This document shows positions 26,582 through 34,041 of a DNA stretch of 42,420 bases, piece by piece. How positions within the stretch are numbered: the first letter of the stretch is position 1; each line of letters opens with the position of its first letter. The translations under genes were made by a program, and so were the position numbers. The stretch lies in assembly GCF_000367365.1 (NCBI RefSeq), contig NZ_BARF01000019.1, forward strand, positions 1 to 42,420, written 5' to 3'. This stretch comes from Streptomyces prunicolor NBRC 13075 (GTDB lineage: Bacteria; Actinomycetota; Actinomycetes; Streptomycetales; Streptomycetaceae). The notes under the pieces were generated by a model. The model was not told where the DNA came from. It made no database searches and saw nothing but the letters and a program-made list of their open reading frames with translations.

Positions 26582-27217
26582 CTACACCGGTTCGGGAGCG
26601 GGGCTGGGGCTGCCCAGACCCACCGACAACTCCCCCGAGATCAGGGCGACATGGCGGTAGGCCCGGTCGGCGGCGGCCAACACGCGGTCCTGTACGGCGG
26701 GTTCGCCGAACGCCCGGTCCAGGCGCTCGGTGAAGGCCGCCCAGCGGGTGCGGTCGCCGCTGCCGTAGTACGAGGCGCCGTTCCCGTCCGTGAGCCGGTA
26801 CGCCTCGGTGACGTATCGGAGCAGGAACATCGCGCCGAGGGTGGAGCCCTCCAACACGTAGAGGAAGCCGAGGAGTTCGCGAGGTTCGGCGGTGCGGCGT
26901 ATCTCCCGTGCGAACTCCTCGGCGGACGGGCCGGGTCGAGGGGCGGTGCCGAGGGCGGCGAAGTGGTGCAGGTCGCGTTCGATGAGGGGCAGCTTCACGA
27001 GGTCGGGTGACCACACCGAGGCGACGGCTGGGCAGGTGACACGAGTGAGTTCGCCCTCCAATACCTCCAACACCACGCGGTAGGCGGCGAGTTGGCCGAC
27101 GTAGCGGTCGAGGGGGAGGGTGCCGGCGAGCATCGCCGTGGCGAACCCGGTGGTCTCCAGAGCTTGGTGCCAGGCGCGGGTGCCGTTCCTCAGGCGTCCG
27201 CTCAGCTGGTCCGTCAT
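26582..27217 (-). CDS. Heme oxygenase (BphO/HmuO-like)
   Basis: The 211-residue all-helical protein shows the heme oxygenase pattern: an early A-W-H17-Q-A-L-E, where the histidine matches the proximal heme ligand, and a distal-helix segment L-G-F-L-Y-V-L-E-G-S-T-L-G (116-128) closely resembling bacterial enzymes that open heme to biliverdin, CO and Fe. A later Y-Y-G-S-G-D-R-T-R-W segment is also typical. The ATG overlaps the stop of the polyprenyl synthetase (ATGA, 27217-27214), so the two proteins are made together. No phytochrome gene, the usual partner of BphO, is in the window. An iron-acquisition role fits the iron box between this operon and desE. The redox partner is not visible. Confidence 0.8.
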   Translation of the reverse strand: MTDQLSGRLRNGTRAWHQALETTGFATAMLAGTLPLDRYVGQLAAYRVVLEVLEGELTRVTCPAVASVWSPDLVKLPLIERDLHHFAALGTAPRPGPSAEEFAREIRRTAEPRELLGFLYVLEGSTLGAMFLLRYVTEAYRLTDGNGASYYGSGDRTRWAAFTERLDRAFGEPAVQDRVLAAADRAYRHVALISGELSVGLGSPSPAPEPV

Positions 27218-28353
27218 ACGCCGCTCCGCTGCCGGACCGCCGCGAGCAGACGGTCGATGAGGTGGCCCTTGCGTTCGATCGTCACGTCGAAGTAGGCGGC
27301 GCTGCGCTCGGAGCGGCACACGCCGTGCACGGCGTTCTTCGCGGCGCGCTTCAGCGCCACGGCCTCCTCGGCGAGCGCGAGGAGTGTGCGCTCCAGTCGG
27401 GGGTGACCGAGAACGTACGGTTTGAAGTCCTCGCGTGGGCTTCCGGCCGGCAGGTCGTCGAGGAGTTCCAGGAAGACCCGGTTGCCCAGGCCGTCGAAGT
27501 CCTCGTGGGTGTTGGCCCCGCCGAACTCGGGCACGAAGTCGGTCAGATCGTTGAACAGCTGGCTGGCGAGGCCCAGTTGACGCATCGCGCCGTCCAGGGC
27601 CACCCGGTCGTCCTCGACCACCCGCAGCCCGGCGACCGCCGCGTCGAGCGGCATCCAGAACAGGGTGCCGGTCTTGAGGGCGGCCGTCGCCTCCCAGAAG
27701 CCGACCCGTGCGGCACGCGGCGCGGCCAGCAACTCCGCGCGCGTGAGCGCCGTACGCGAGGACATGTCGACGGCCTGCCCGGTGAAGCCGCTGCCGACCG
27801 AGCGCACCAGGCTGTCCACGACGGCCGGGTCGGCCGCGTGCCGCAGCGCGGACATGATCAGCCAGGCGCCGGTGTTGAGGGCGAGCGGGGTGCCGTGGGT
27901 GCTGTGGAGCGCGGGTTCGCCGTAGCGGACCTCGCTGCCGTCCTGGATGTCGTCGAGGGCGACGGCCGCCTTCAGCAGAATCCTTACGGCAACTGCCGTG
28001 CGGCGGATCACCGCGAGGTCGGAGGCGGTCTCCGACTCCCCTGAGAAACCTCGGTAGTTGCGGTACGCCCAGTACACCATCGAGGGCCGCAGCGGGGCCC
28101 GGCCGCCCGGTGCCCCGGGTGTGGGGGGCAGCGCCTGCTGGCCGACCTTCGAGCCGAGGGCGTCCGCGACCGGTTCATACAGGACGCGGCGCAGGGCCGT
28201 GTCGTAGACGGAGACCGCCGCCGTCCGCGCCGGGGCGGTCAGCGCGTCGAGGAACTCGGCCAGGTCGTCCTCCAACAGTGCCGCGTCGGCACGCACCACC
28301 GCTTCCACGTCCGTCATGTCCGTCGTACCCGTGACACCCACCGTGATAGCCAC
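27214..28353 (-). CDS. Divergent polyprenyl synthetase (isoprenyl diphosphate synthase family)
   Basis: The 379-residue protein has the trans-isoprenyl diphosphate synthase fold motifs: D134-D-I-Q-D138 (first Asp-rich motif), G-Q-A-V-D (192-196), K-T-G (227-229) and N268-D-L-T-D272 (second motif). Several key places deviate: the second motif begins with Asn, the usual GGKRLRP is GGRAPLRP (83-90), and the paired arginines after the first motif read R-Y-G. Small residues precede the first motif, which often goes with longer chains, so the product length is uncertain. GTG 28353 is preferred because GGAGGTGGA stands directly before it. It is the first gene of the two-gene operon with the heme oxygenase and is divergent from desE. 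Confidence 0.8.
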   Translation of the reverse strand: MAITVGVTGTTDMTDVEAVVRADAALLEDDLAEFLDALTAPARTAAVSVYDTALRRVLYEPVADALGSKVGQQALPPTPGAPGGRAPLRPSMVYWAYRNYRGFSGESETASDLAVIRRTAVAVRILLKAAVALDDIQDGSEVRYGEPALHSTHGTPLALNTGAWLIMSALRHAADPAVVDSLVRSVGSGFTGQAVDMSSRTALTRAELLAAPRAARVGFWEATAALKTGTLFWMPLDAAVAGLRVVEDDRVALDGAMRQLGLASQLFNDLTDFVPEFGGANTHEDFDGLGNRVFLELLDDLPAGSPREDFKPYVLGHPRLERTLLALAEEAVALKRAAKNAVHGVCRSERSAAYFDVTIERKGHLIDRLLAAVRQRSGV

Positions 28354-28390
28354 TCCACCTCCGAAGGCGACCGAACAACAGTGCGCAGGC

Positions 28391-28403
28391 CGTTCTAGGA
28401 ACG
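28391..28403. promoter_or_regulatory. Short palindrome near the polyprenyl synthetase start
   Basis: CGTTCTAGGAACG has perfect 5-bp arms around TAG and lies 38 bp upstream of the GTG start of the polyprenyl synthetase, in its untranslated or promoter region. A longer inverted pair GGCCGTT / AACGGCC brackets it. An operator is possible but unproven. Confidence 0.3.
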
Positions 28404-28530
28404 AGCGTGATCACAACGGCCGGACGAGACAAGGCGGTTGAAAGCCAAATCGCCTGGGGCATCGGCCCACAAGCCGGGCACAGGGTGGACACAGGTCCGG
28501 GCGGCCGACACCCGCCCACTGGACACTCAG

Positions 28531-28549
28531 TGAGGTTAGGCTAACCTAC
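28531..28549. promoter_or_regulatory. DtxR/DmdR-type iron box upstream of desE
   Basis: TGAGGTTAGGCTAACCTAC matches the actinobacterial iron-box consensus TTAGGTTAGGCTCACCTAA closely and has a near-perfect palindromic core (AGGTTAGGCTAACCT). It lies 49 bp upstream of the desE ATG and about 180 bp from the divergent polyprenyl synthetase start. Repression by DmdR1 with ferrous iron is expected. Confidence 0.88.
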
Positions 28550-28597
28550 CTTCGAATTGTCCGGCGGGCGCTCCGCCCTGTTCGAAAGCAGCCACAC

Positions 28598-29647
28598 ATG
28601 TCCAACGCCCGTGCCACTCACCTCTCCCGCCGCGGCATCCTCGCCGCGGGCGGCGCCCTCGGCCTCGGTGCCGTGCTCGCGGCCTGCGGCGACGACGACG
28701 CGAAAAGCGGTGGCTCGGACAAGGAGACGGCGGCCGCGAAGTCCGGCCCCTGGACCTTCAAGGACGACCGCGGCACCACCGCGAAGGCCGACAAGATCCC
28801 GGCGAACATCGTCTCGTTCATCGGTGTCGCCGCCGCGCTGCACGACTACGGCATCGAGTCGAAGGGCGTCTTCGGACCGACCGAGCTGAAGAACGGCAAG
28901 CCCGACGTCCAGGCCGGCGACCTGGACATCAGCAAGGTCACGATCCTCGGCAACACCTGGGGCCAGTTCAACATCGAGAAGTACGCGGCGCTCTCCCCCG
29001 ACGTCCTCATCACCACGATGTTCGACGCGGTCGGCACGCTCTGGTACGTCCCGGAGGAGTCGAAGAAGAAGATCCTCGCGGTGGGGGCGCCGACCGTCGG
29101 CATCTCGGTGTACGACATCCAGCTGCCCACGCCGCTCGCGCGCATGCTGGAACTCGCCAAGTCCCTTGGCGCGGACACCACTTCTTCTACGATCACCGCG
29201 GCCAAGAAGCGCTTCGAGGACGCCGCCGCACGGCTGCGCGCCGCGGCGAAGGCCAAGCCGGACATCAAGGTCCTCGCGGGTTCCGCGAGCGACTCCATCT
29301 TCTACGTCTCCGGCTCCAACCTCTCCGCCGACCTTGAGTACTACAAGTCCCTCGGTGTGAACTTCGTCGAGCCGCCGGCGTCCGCGTTGAAGGCGAGCGG
29401 TGGGTGGTTCGAGAACCTGAGCTGGGAGAACGTCGACAAGTACGGGGCGGACATCATCATGATGGACAACCGGACTTCGGCGATTCAGCCCGCTGACATT
29501 ACTGAGGGCACGTGGAAGAAGTTGTCGGCGGTGAAGGCGAACCAGGTGATCGCGCGGAACCCTGAGCCGATCCTGTCGTATGCCAAGTGCGCGCCGTTGC
29601 TTGAGGATCTGGCGAAGGCGATCGAGAACGCGAAGAAGGTCAGTTGA
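28598..29647 (+). CDS. desE: DesE, ferrioxamine-binding lipoprotein
   Basis: This 349-residue substrate-binding protein of the siderophore ABC type has a twin-arginine leader (S-R11-R12-G-I-L) and a lipobox L-A-A-C30, so it is exported by Tat and lipid-anchored. The mature chain has the two-lobed periplasmic-binding-like fold with a long helical backbone (about residues 195-230). Family knowledge and context identify it as the ferrioxamine B/E receptor of the des cluster. The matching permease and ATPase are not in the window and are encoded elsewhere, as in S. coelicolor. Expression should follow the upstream iron box. Confidence 0.93.
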   Translation: MSNARATHLSRRGILAAGGALGLGAVLAACGDDDAKSGGSDKETAAAKSGPWTFKDDRGTTAKADKIPANIVSFIGVAAALHDYGIESKGVFGPTELKNGKPDVQAGDLDISKVTILGNTWGQFNIEKYAALSPDVLITTMFDAVGTLWYVPEESKKKILAVGAPTVGISVYDIQLPTPLARMLELAKSLGADTTSSTITAAKKRFEDAAARLRAAAKAKPDIKVLAGSASDSIFYVSGSNLSADLEYYKSLGVNFVEPPASALKASGGWFENLSWENVDKYGADIIMMDNRTSAIQPADITEGTWKKLSAVKANQVIARNPEPILSYAKCAPLLEDLAKAIENAKKVS

Positions 29648-29680
29648 TTTAGGGGTGGTTTCGCTTTGTGGGGAGCTGCG

Positions 29681-29748
29681 GGCCGTATGTGGCTGGTCGC
29701 GCCCACGCGGCGGAGCCGCAAATTAGATGCAGCCCCGCGCCCCTAGGG
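29681..29748 (-). repeat. Dispersed Streptomyces intergenic repeat (copy A)
   Basis: Read on the minus strand the segment begins CCCTAGGGGCGCGGGGCTG, continues through TTTGCGGCTCCG and ends in a GGGCGCGACCAGCCAC-type tail. The same sequence begins again at 42389 on the plus strand, with one substitution and one indel over the 34 bases that can be compared. Such elements are common between Streptomyces genes. It fills most of the 135-bp gap between desE and the reductase gene. Confidence 0.8.
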
Positions 29749-29782
29749 AGTTGCCCCTCACCTCCGATTTAGGAGTTGCCCC

Positions 29783-30628
29783 ATGACTACGGCCGTTGCC
29801 GCCCCGTTCCGCTTCTTCTCACTCCACGTCATGCGGACGGAGCGGCTCGGGCCGTCTCTGGTCCGGGTGACCTTCGCCGGGGACGATCTGGCGTACTTCT
29901 TCTCCGACGGGTGTGATCAGTCCCTGTCGCTTTTCCTCCCCCAACCCGGTCAGCTGGAGCCCGCCGTTCCGTACGAGCTCGGGGACGGGTGGTGGCAGGG
30001 GTGGCGTGAACTGCCTGATGACGTACGGGCCGTGATGCGCTCGTACACTCTGCGCGCCCTGCGCCGCGACGCCCAAGGCGGCACGAGCGAGATCGATATC
30101 GACTTCGTGTTGCACGAACCGGCCGGGCCCGCCTCCCGTTGGGCCTCTCTCGCCTCAGCCGGTGATCGGGTCGCGTTGCTCGGGCCCGCGATCGCGGACA
30201 ATCGGGCGATCCGGTTCCGGCCGCCGGAGGATGCCGATCTCGTGGTCGTGTGGGGGGACGAGACCGCCGTACCGGCCGCTTCGGCGATTCTCGAGGCGCT
30301 GCCTGCCGGTACCCGTGCGCGGGTCTGGCTCGAAGTACAACACCCCGGCGACATCCAGGACTTGGCCACCGAGGCCGATGCCGAAGTCACCTGGCTGGTG
30401 CGTGAGAACCAGGGCGTCGAGGGGTCCCCCATGGCCCTCGGCGCCCTTCGGGATGCCCAACTGCCGCCTGCCGAGCGGCCGTACGTGTGGATCGCGGGCG
30501 AGGCCGGTCAAGTGAAGGCGTTGCGGCGGCACTTCGTGGGTGAGCGGGGGTTCGACCGGCGCCGGGTGACCTTTGTCGGGTACTGGCGGCAGGGGCTCAG
30601 CGAGGAGCAGTTGCGCGAAGGCGGGTGA
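29783..30628 (+). CDS. Siderophore-interacting protein (FAD, NAD(P)H-dependent ferric-siderophore reductase)
   Basis: This 281-residue flavoprotein of the SIP / ViuB family has an FAD-binding beta-barrel with R-S-Y-T-L-R (86-91) and a C-terminal NAD(P)H domain with VVWGDETAVPAASAI and WIAGEAGQVKALR. It reduces the imported ferric ferrioxamine so that iron is released in the cytosol. The start has an AGGAG site 7 nt upstream. It lies between desE and desA on the same strand, separated from desE by a dispersed repeat. It corresponds by position to the S. coelicolor gene between desE and desA. Confidence 0.9.
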   Translation: MTTAVAAPFRFFSLHVMRTERLGPSLVRVTFAGDDLAYFFSDGCDQSLSLFLPQPGQLEPAVPYELGDGWWQGWRELPDDVRAVMRSYTLRALRRDAQGGTSEIDIDFVLHEPAGPASRWASLASAGDRVALLGPAIADNRAIRFRPPEDADLVVVWGDETAVPAASAILEALPAGTRARVWLEVQHPGDIQDLATEADAEVTWLVRENQGVEGSPMALGALRDAQLPPAERPYVWIAGEAGQVKALRRHFVGERGFDRRRVTFVGYWRQGLSEEQLREGG

Positions 30629-30688
30629 CCGGCGGCCGATACGGGAGTGACAGCGGTCACGGATGAGACGGGTTTCGCGAACGTTAAG

Positions 30689-30707
30689 TTAGGTTAGGCT
30701 TACCTAA
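30689..30707. promoter_or_regulatory. DtxR/DmdR-type iron box upstream of desA
   Basis: TTAGGTTAGGCTTACCTAA differs from the consensus at one position. It is 61 bp upstream of the desA ATG, in the right place to repress desABCD under iron sufficiency. Confidence 0.93.
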
Positions 30708-30768
30708 GTTAATGCGGATCCCGCCACTCTCCTGTCCCGCACGGACTGCCCCACCGGAGGACCCCCAC

Positions 30769-32211
30769 ATGCGCTCGCACCTGCTCAATGACACGACTGC
30801 GGAGCACTACCGCCGCTCCGTGACGGAAGGCGTGGAGCGGGTGGCGGCCAAACTCGCCACCACGGAACGACCGTTCACCGGCGTCTCGGTCGACGCCCTC
30901 TCCCCCCTCATCGACCGGATCGACCTCGACCGCCCGCTCCACGACACCGGCGCGGTGCTCGACGAACTGGACGAGGTCTATCTGCGTGACGCGATCTACT
31001 TCCACCACCCCCGCTATCTCGCCCACCTCAACTGCCCGGTCGTCATCCCGGCCGTGCTCGGCGAGGCGGTGCTCTCCGCCGTCAACTCCTCCCTGGACAC
31101 CTGGGACCAGTCGGCCGGCGGCACCCTCATCGAGCGCAAACTGATCGACTGGACGAACGAGCGAATCGGCCTCGGGCCGCACGCCGACGGCGTGTTCACC
31201 TCCGGCGGCAGCCAGTCCAACCTTCAGGCGCTGCTGCTGGCCCGCGAGGAGGCCAAGACCGACAGCCTGGCCAAACTGCGGATCTTCGCCTCCGAGGTCA
31301 GCCACTTCAGCGTGAAGAAGTCGGCGAAACTGCTCGGCCTCGGGCAGGACTCCGTCGTGTCGATACCCGTCGGCGCCGACCAGCGCATGCAAACGGTCGC
31401 GCTGGCCCGCGAGTTGGAGCGCTGCAAGAGCGCCGGGCTCATCCCCATGGCCGTCGTCGCCACCGCCGGCACCACCGACTTCGGCTCCATCGACCCGCTG
31501 CCCGAAGTCGCCGCCCTGTGCGAGCAGTTCGGGGTGTGGATGCACGTGGACGCGGCCTACGGCTGCGGTCTGCTCGCCTCGCTGAAGTACCGGGGCCGGA
31601 TCGACGGCATCGAGCGCGCCGACTCGGTCACCGTGGACTACCACAAGTCCTTCTTCCAGCCGGTGAGTTCGTCCGCCCTGCTGGTCCGCGACGCCGACAC
31701 CCTGCGCCACGCGACCTACCACGCGGAGTACCTCAACCCGCGCCGCGCGGTGCAGGAGCGCATCCCCAACCAGGTCGACAAGTCCCTCCAGACCACCCGC
31801 CGCTTCGACGCGCTCAAGCTGTGGATGACCCTGCGTGTGATGGGCGCCGACGGCATCGGCCAACTCTTCGACGAGGTCTGCGACTTGGCCGTAGAAGGGT
31901 GGCGACTCCTCGCCGCCGACCCGCGGTTCGACGTCGTCGTGGAGCCCTCGCTCTCCACCCTCGTCTACCGCTACATCCCGGCCGCCGTCACCGACCCGGC
32001 CGAGATCGACCGCGCCAACCTGTACGCCCGCAAGGCCCTGTTCGCCTCCGGTGCCGCGGTGGTCGCGGGCACCAAGGTCGCGGGCCGCCACTACCTGAAG
32101 TTCACCCTGCTCAACCCCGAGACGACGACCGACGACATCGCCGCCGTCCTCGACCTGATCGCCGGCCATGCCGAGCAGTACCTGGGAGAGTCCCTTGACC
32201 GCGCTTCCTGA
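30769..32211 (+). CDS. desA: DesA, lysine decarboxylase (PLP)
   Basis: The 480-residue group II PLP decarboxylase has H-V-D261-A-A-Y-G (pyridine-nitrogen Asp), the Schiff-base lysine in D-Y-H-K293, and T-S-G-G-S-Q-S-N (144-151) binding phosphate. It converts lysine to cadaverine, the diamine backbone of desferrioxamine. ATG 30769 is set by GGAGGA (30756-30761); upstream in-frame codons lack a site. It is the first gene of the coupled desABCD operon under the iron box. Confidence 0.95.
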   Translation: MRSHLLNDTTAEHYRRSVTEGVERVAAKLATTERPFTGVSVDALSPLIDRIDLDRPLHDTGAVLDELDEVYLRDAIYFHHPRYLAHLNCPVVIPAVLGEAVLSAVNSSLDTWDQSAGGTLIERKLIDWTNERIGLGPHADGVFTSGGSQSNLQALLLAREEAKTDSLAKLRIFASEVSHFSVKKSAKLLGLGQDSVVSIPVGADQRMQTVALARELERCKSAGLIPMAVVATAGTTDFGSIDPLPEVAALCEQFGVWMHVDAAYGCGLLASLKYRGRIDGIERADSVTVDYHKSFFQPVSSSALLVRDADTLRHATYHAEYLNPRRAVQERIPNQVDKSLQTTRRFDALKLWMTLRVMGADGIGQLFDEVCDLAVEGWRLLAADPRFDVVVEPSLSTLVYRYIPAAVTDPAEIDRANLYARKALFASGAAVVAGTKVAGRHYLKFTLLNPETTTDDIAAVLDLIAGHAEQYLGESLDRAS

Positions 32212-33478
32212 AGCCTCGAACAAGACCTACGACTTCGTGGGGATCGGGCTCGGGCCCTTCAACCTCGGCCTCGCCTGCCTCACCGAGCCGATCGCCGAAC
32301 TCGACGGAATCTTCCTGGACTCGAAGCCCGACTTCGAGTGGCACGCCGGCATGTTCCTCGACGGCGCCCACCTCCAGACGCCGTTCATGTCGGACCTGGT
32401 CACCCTCGCCGACCCGACCTCGCCGTACTCCTTCCTCAACTACCTGAAGGAGAAGGGGCGTCTGTACCCCTTCTACATCCGCGAGAACTTCTACCCGCTG
32501 CGCGTCGAGTACGACGACTACTGCCGCTGGGCCGCAGGCAAGCTCACCAACGTGCGCTTCAGTACGACGGTCAGCGAAGTGGCATACGAGGAACAGGGCG
32601 AGGTCTACGTCGTCCGGACCGAGGGCGGTGACGTGTTCCGCGCCCGGCAGCTGGTCCTGGGCACCGGTACCCCGCCGTATCTCCCGGAGGCCGTCGCGGG
32701 GTTGGGCGGCGACTTCATCCACAACTCCCGTTACGTGCAGCACAAAGCGGAGTTGCAGGCCAAGGAGTCGATCACGCTGGTCGGCAGCGGGCAGTCCGCC
32801 GCCGAGATCTACTACGACCTGCTCGCCGAGATCGACGTGCACGGCTACGAGTTGAACTGGGTGACGCGCTCGCCGCGCTTCTTCCCGCTGGAGTACACGA
32901 AACTCACGCTGGAGATGACCTCCCCGGAGTACATCGACTACTTCCACGCGCTGCCGGAACAGACCCGCTACCGCCTCACGGCCGAGCAGAAGGGCCTGTT
33001 CAAGGGCATCGACGGCGACCTGGTCAACGAGATCTTCGACCTGCTGTACCAGAAGAAGGTCGGCGGGCCCGTTCCCACCCGGCTGCTCACCAACTCCTCG
33101 CTGGACAGCGCCAGTTACCGCGACGGCGTCTACGAACTCGGCCTCCGTCAGGAGGAGCAGGAGAAGGACTACACCCTGCGCTCCCAGGGCCTGATCCTCG
33201 CCACCGGCTACAAGTACGCCGAGCCGGAGTTCCTCAAGCCCGTCCACGAGCGGCTGCGCTACGACAGTCGGGGCAACTTCGACATCGCGCGCAACTACTC
33301 GATCGACACCACGGGCCGGGGCGTCTTCCTCCAGAACGCCGGCGTCCACGCGCACAGCATCACGTCCCCGGACCTGGGCATGGGCGCGTACCGCAACTCG
33401 TACATCATCCGTGAGCTGCTCGGCACCGAGTACTACCCGGTCGAACAGACCATCGCGTTCCAGGAGTTCGCCGCATGA
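32195..33478 (+). CDS. desB: DesB, cadaverine N-monooxygenase
   Basis: This 427-residue N-hydroxylating flavoprotein (IucD/PvdA-type) has a FAD motif [10 protein letters not shown] (16-25) and an NADPH motif G-S-G-Q-S-A-A-E (197-204). It hydroxylates cadaverine with NADPH and O2. TTG 32195 is chosen because GGGAGAG lies 4 nt upstream and the protein then begins [14 protein letters not shown]. It overlaps the desA end by 17 bases. ATG 32168 is in frame but without a site. Confidence 0.94.
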   Translation: MTALPEASNKTYDFVGIGLGPFNLGLACLTEPIAELDGIFLDSKPDFEWHAGMFLDGAHLQTPFMSDLVTLADPTSPYSFLNYLKEKGRLYPFYIRENFYPLRVEYDDYCRWAAGKLTNVRFSTTVSEVAYEEQGEVYVVRTEGGDVFRARQLVLGTGTPPYLPEAVAGLGGDFIHNSRYVQHKAELQAKESITLVGSGQSAAEIYYDLLAEIDVHGYELNWVTRSPRFFPLEYTKLTLEMTSPEYIDYFHALPEQTRYRLTAEQKGLFKGIDGDLVNEIFDLLYQKKVGGPVPTRLLTNSSLDSASYRDGVYELGLRQEEQEKDYTLRSQGLILATGYKYAEPEFLKPVHERLRYDSRGNFDIARNYSIDTTGRGVFLQNAGVHAHSITSPDLGMGAYRNSYIIRELLGTEYYPVEQTIAFQEFAA

Positions 33479-34041
33479 GCGCCCTCACCGACACAGGCAC
33501 CTTCACCTTCCGCCCCCTCGACCCGCTCCAGGACGCCGAGTTGCTGCACCGGTGGCTCACGCACCCCAAGGCCGCGTTCTGGATGATGCAGGACGCGAAG
33601 CTGGAGGACGTCGAGCGCGCGTACATGGAGATCGCGGCCGACGAGCACCAGCACGCGCTGCTCGGGCTCCAGGACGGCGTCCCCGTCTTCCTGATGGAGT
33701 ACTACGACCCCCGTCACCGCGAACTGGTCGGCCTGTACGAGCCGTTGCCCGGTGACGTCGGCATGCACTTCCTGACGCCGGCCACCGAAGCGCCCGTCCA
33801 CGGCTTCACCCGTGCGGTGATCACCGCCGTGCTGGCCCGCCTCTTCGAGGACCCCGCCGTCGAACGCGTCGTCGTGGAGCCGGACGTGTCCAACACCGCC
33901 GTCCACGCACTGAACGAGGCGGTCGGGTTCGTACCCGAGCGCGAGATCCAAAAGCCGGAGAAAATGGCCTTGTTGAGCTTCTGCACACGCGACCGTTTCT
34001 TTAAAAGGCACAGCCTGTCGGCTACGGCGGTGTCCGCATGA
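33475..34041 (+). CDS. desC: DesC, N-hydroxycadaverine acyltransferase
   Basis: This 188-residue GNAT-fold protein of the IucB-type siderophore acyltransferases carries the segments [14 protein letters not shown] near the N-terminus and [16 protein letters not shown] near residue 140. It transfers succinyl or acetyl from CoA to N-hydroxycadaverine, giving the hydroxamate. It overlaps desB by ATGA, and its own end overlaps desD in the same way. Confidence 0.94.
   Translation: MSALTDTGTFTFRPLDPLQDAELLHRWLTHPKAAFWMMQDAKLEDVERAYMEIAADEHQHALLGLQDGVPVFLMEYYDPRHRELVGLYEPLPGDVGMHFLTPATEAPVHGFTRAVITAVLARLFEDPAVERVVVEPDVSNTAVHALNEAVGFVPEREIQKPEKMALLSFCTRDRFFKRHSLSATAVSA

Noticed and set aside
26582..27217. 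Heme oxygenase as BphO partner of a phytochrome
   Set aside because: The motif resembles BphO, but no histidine kinase or phytochrome gene occurs in the window; iron salvage or a novel role fits the context better.
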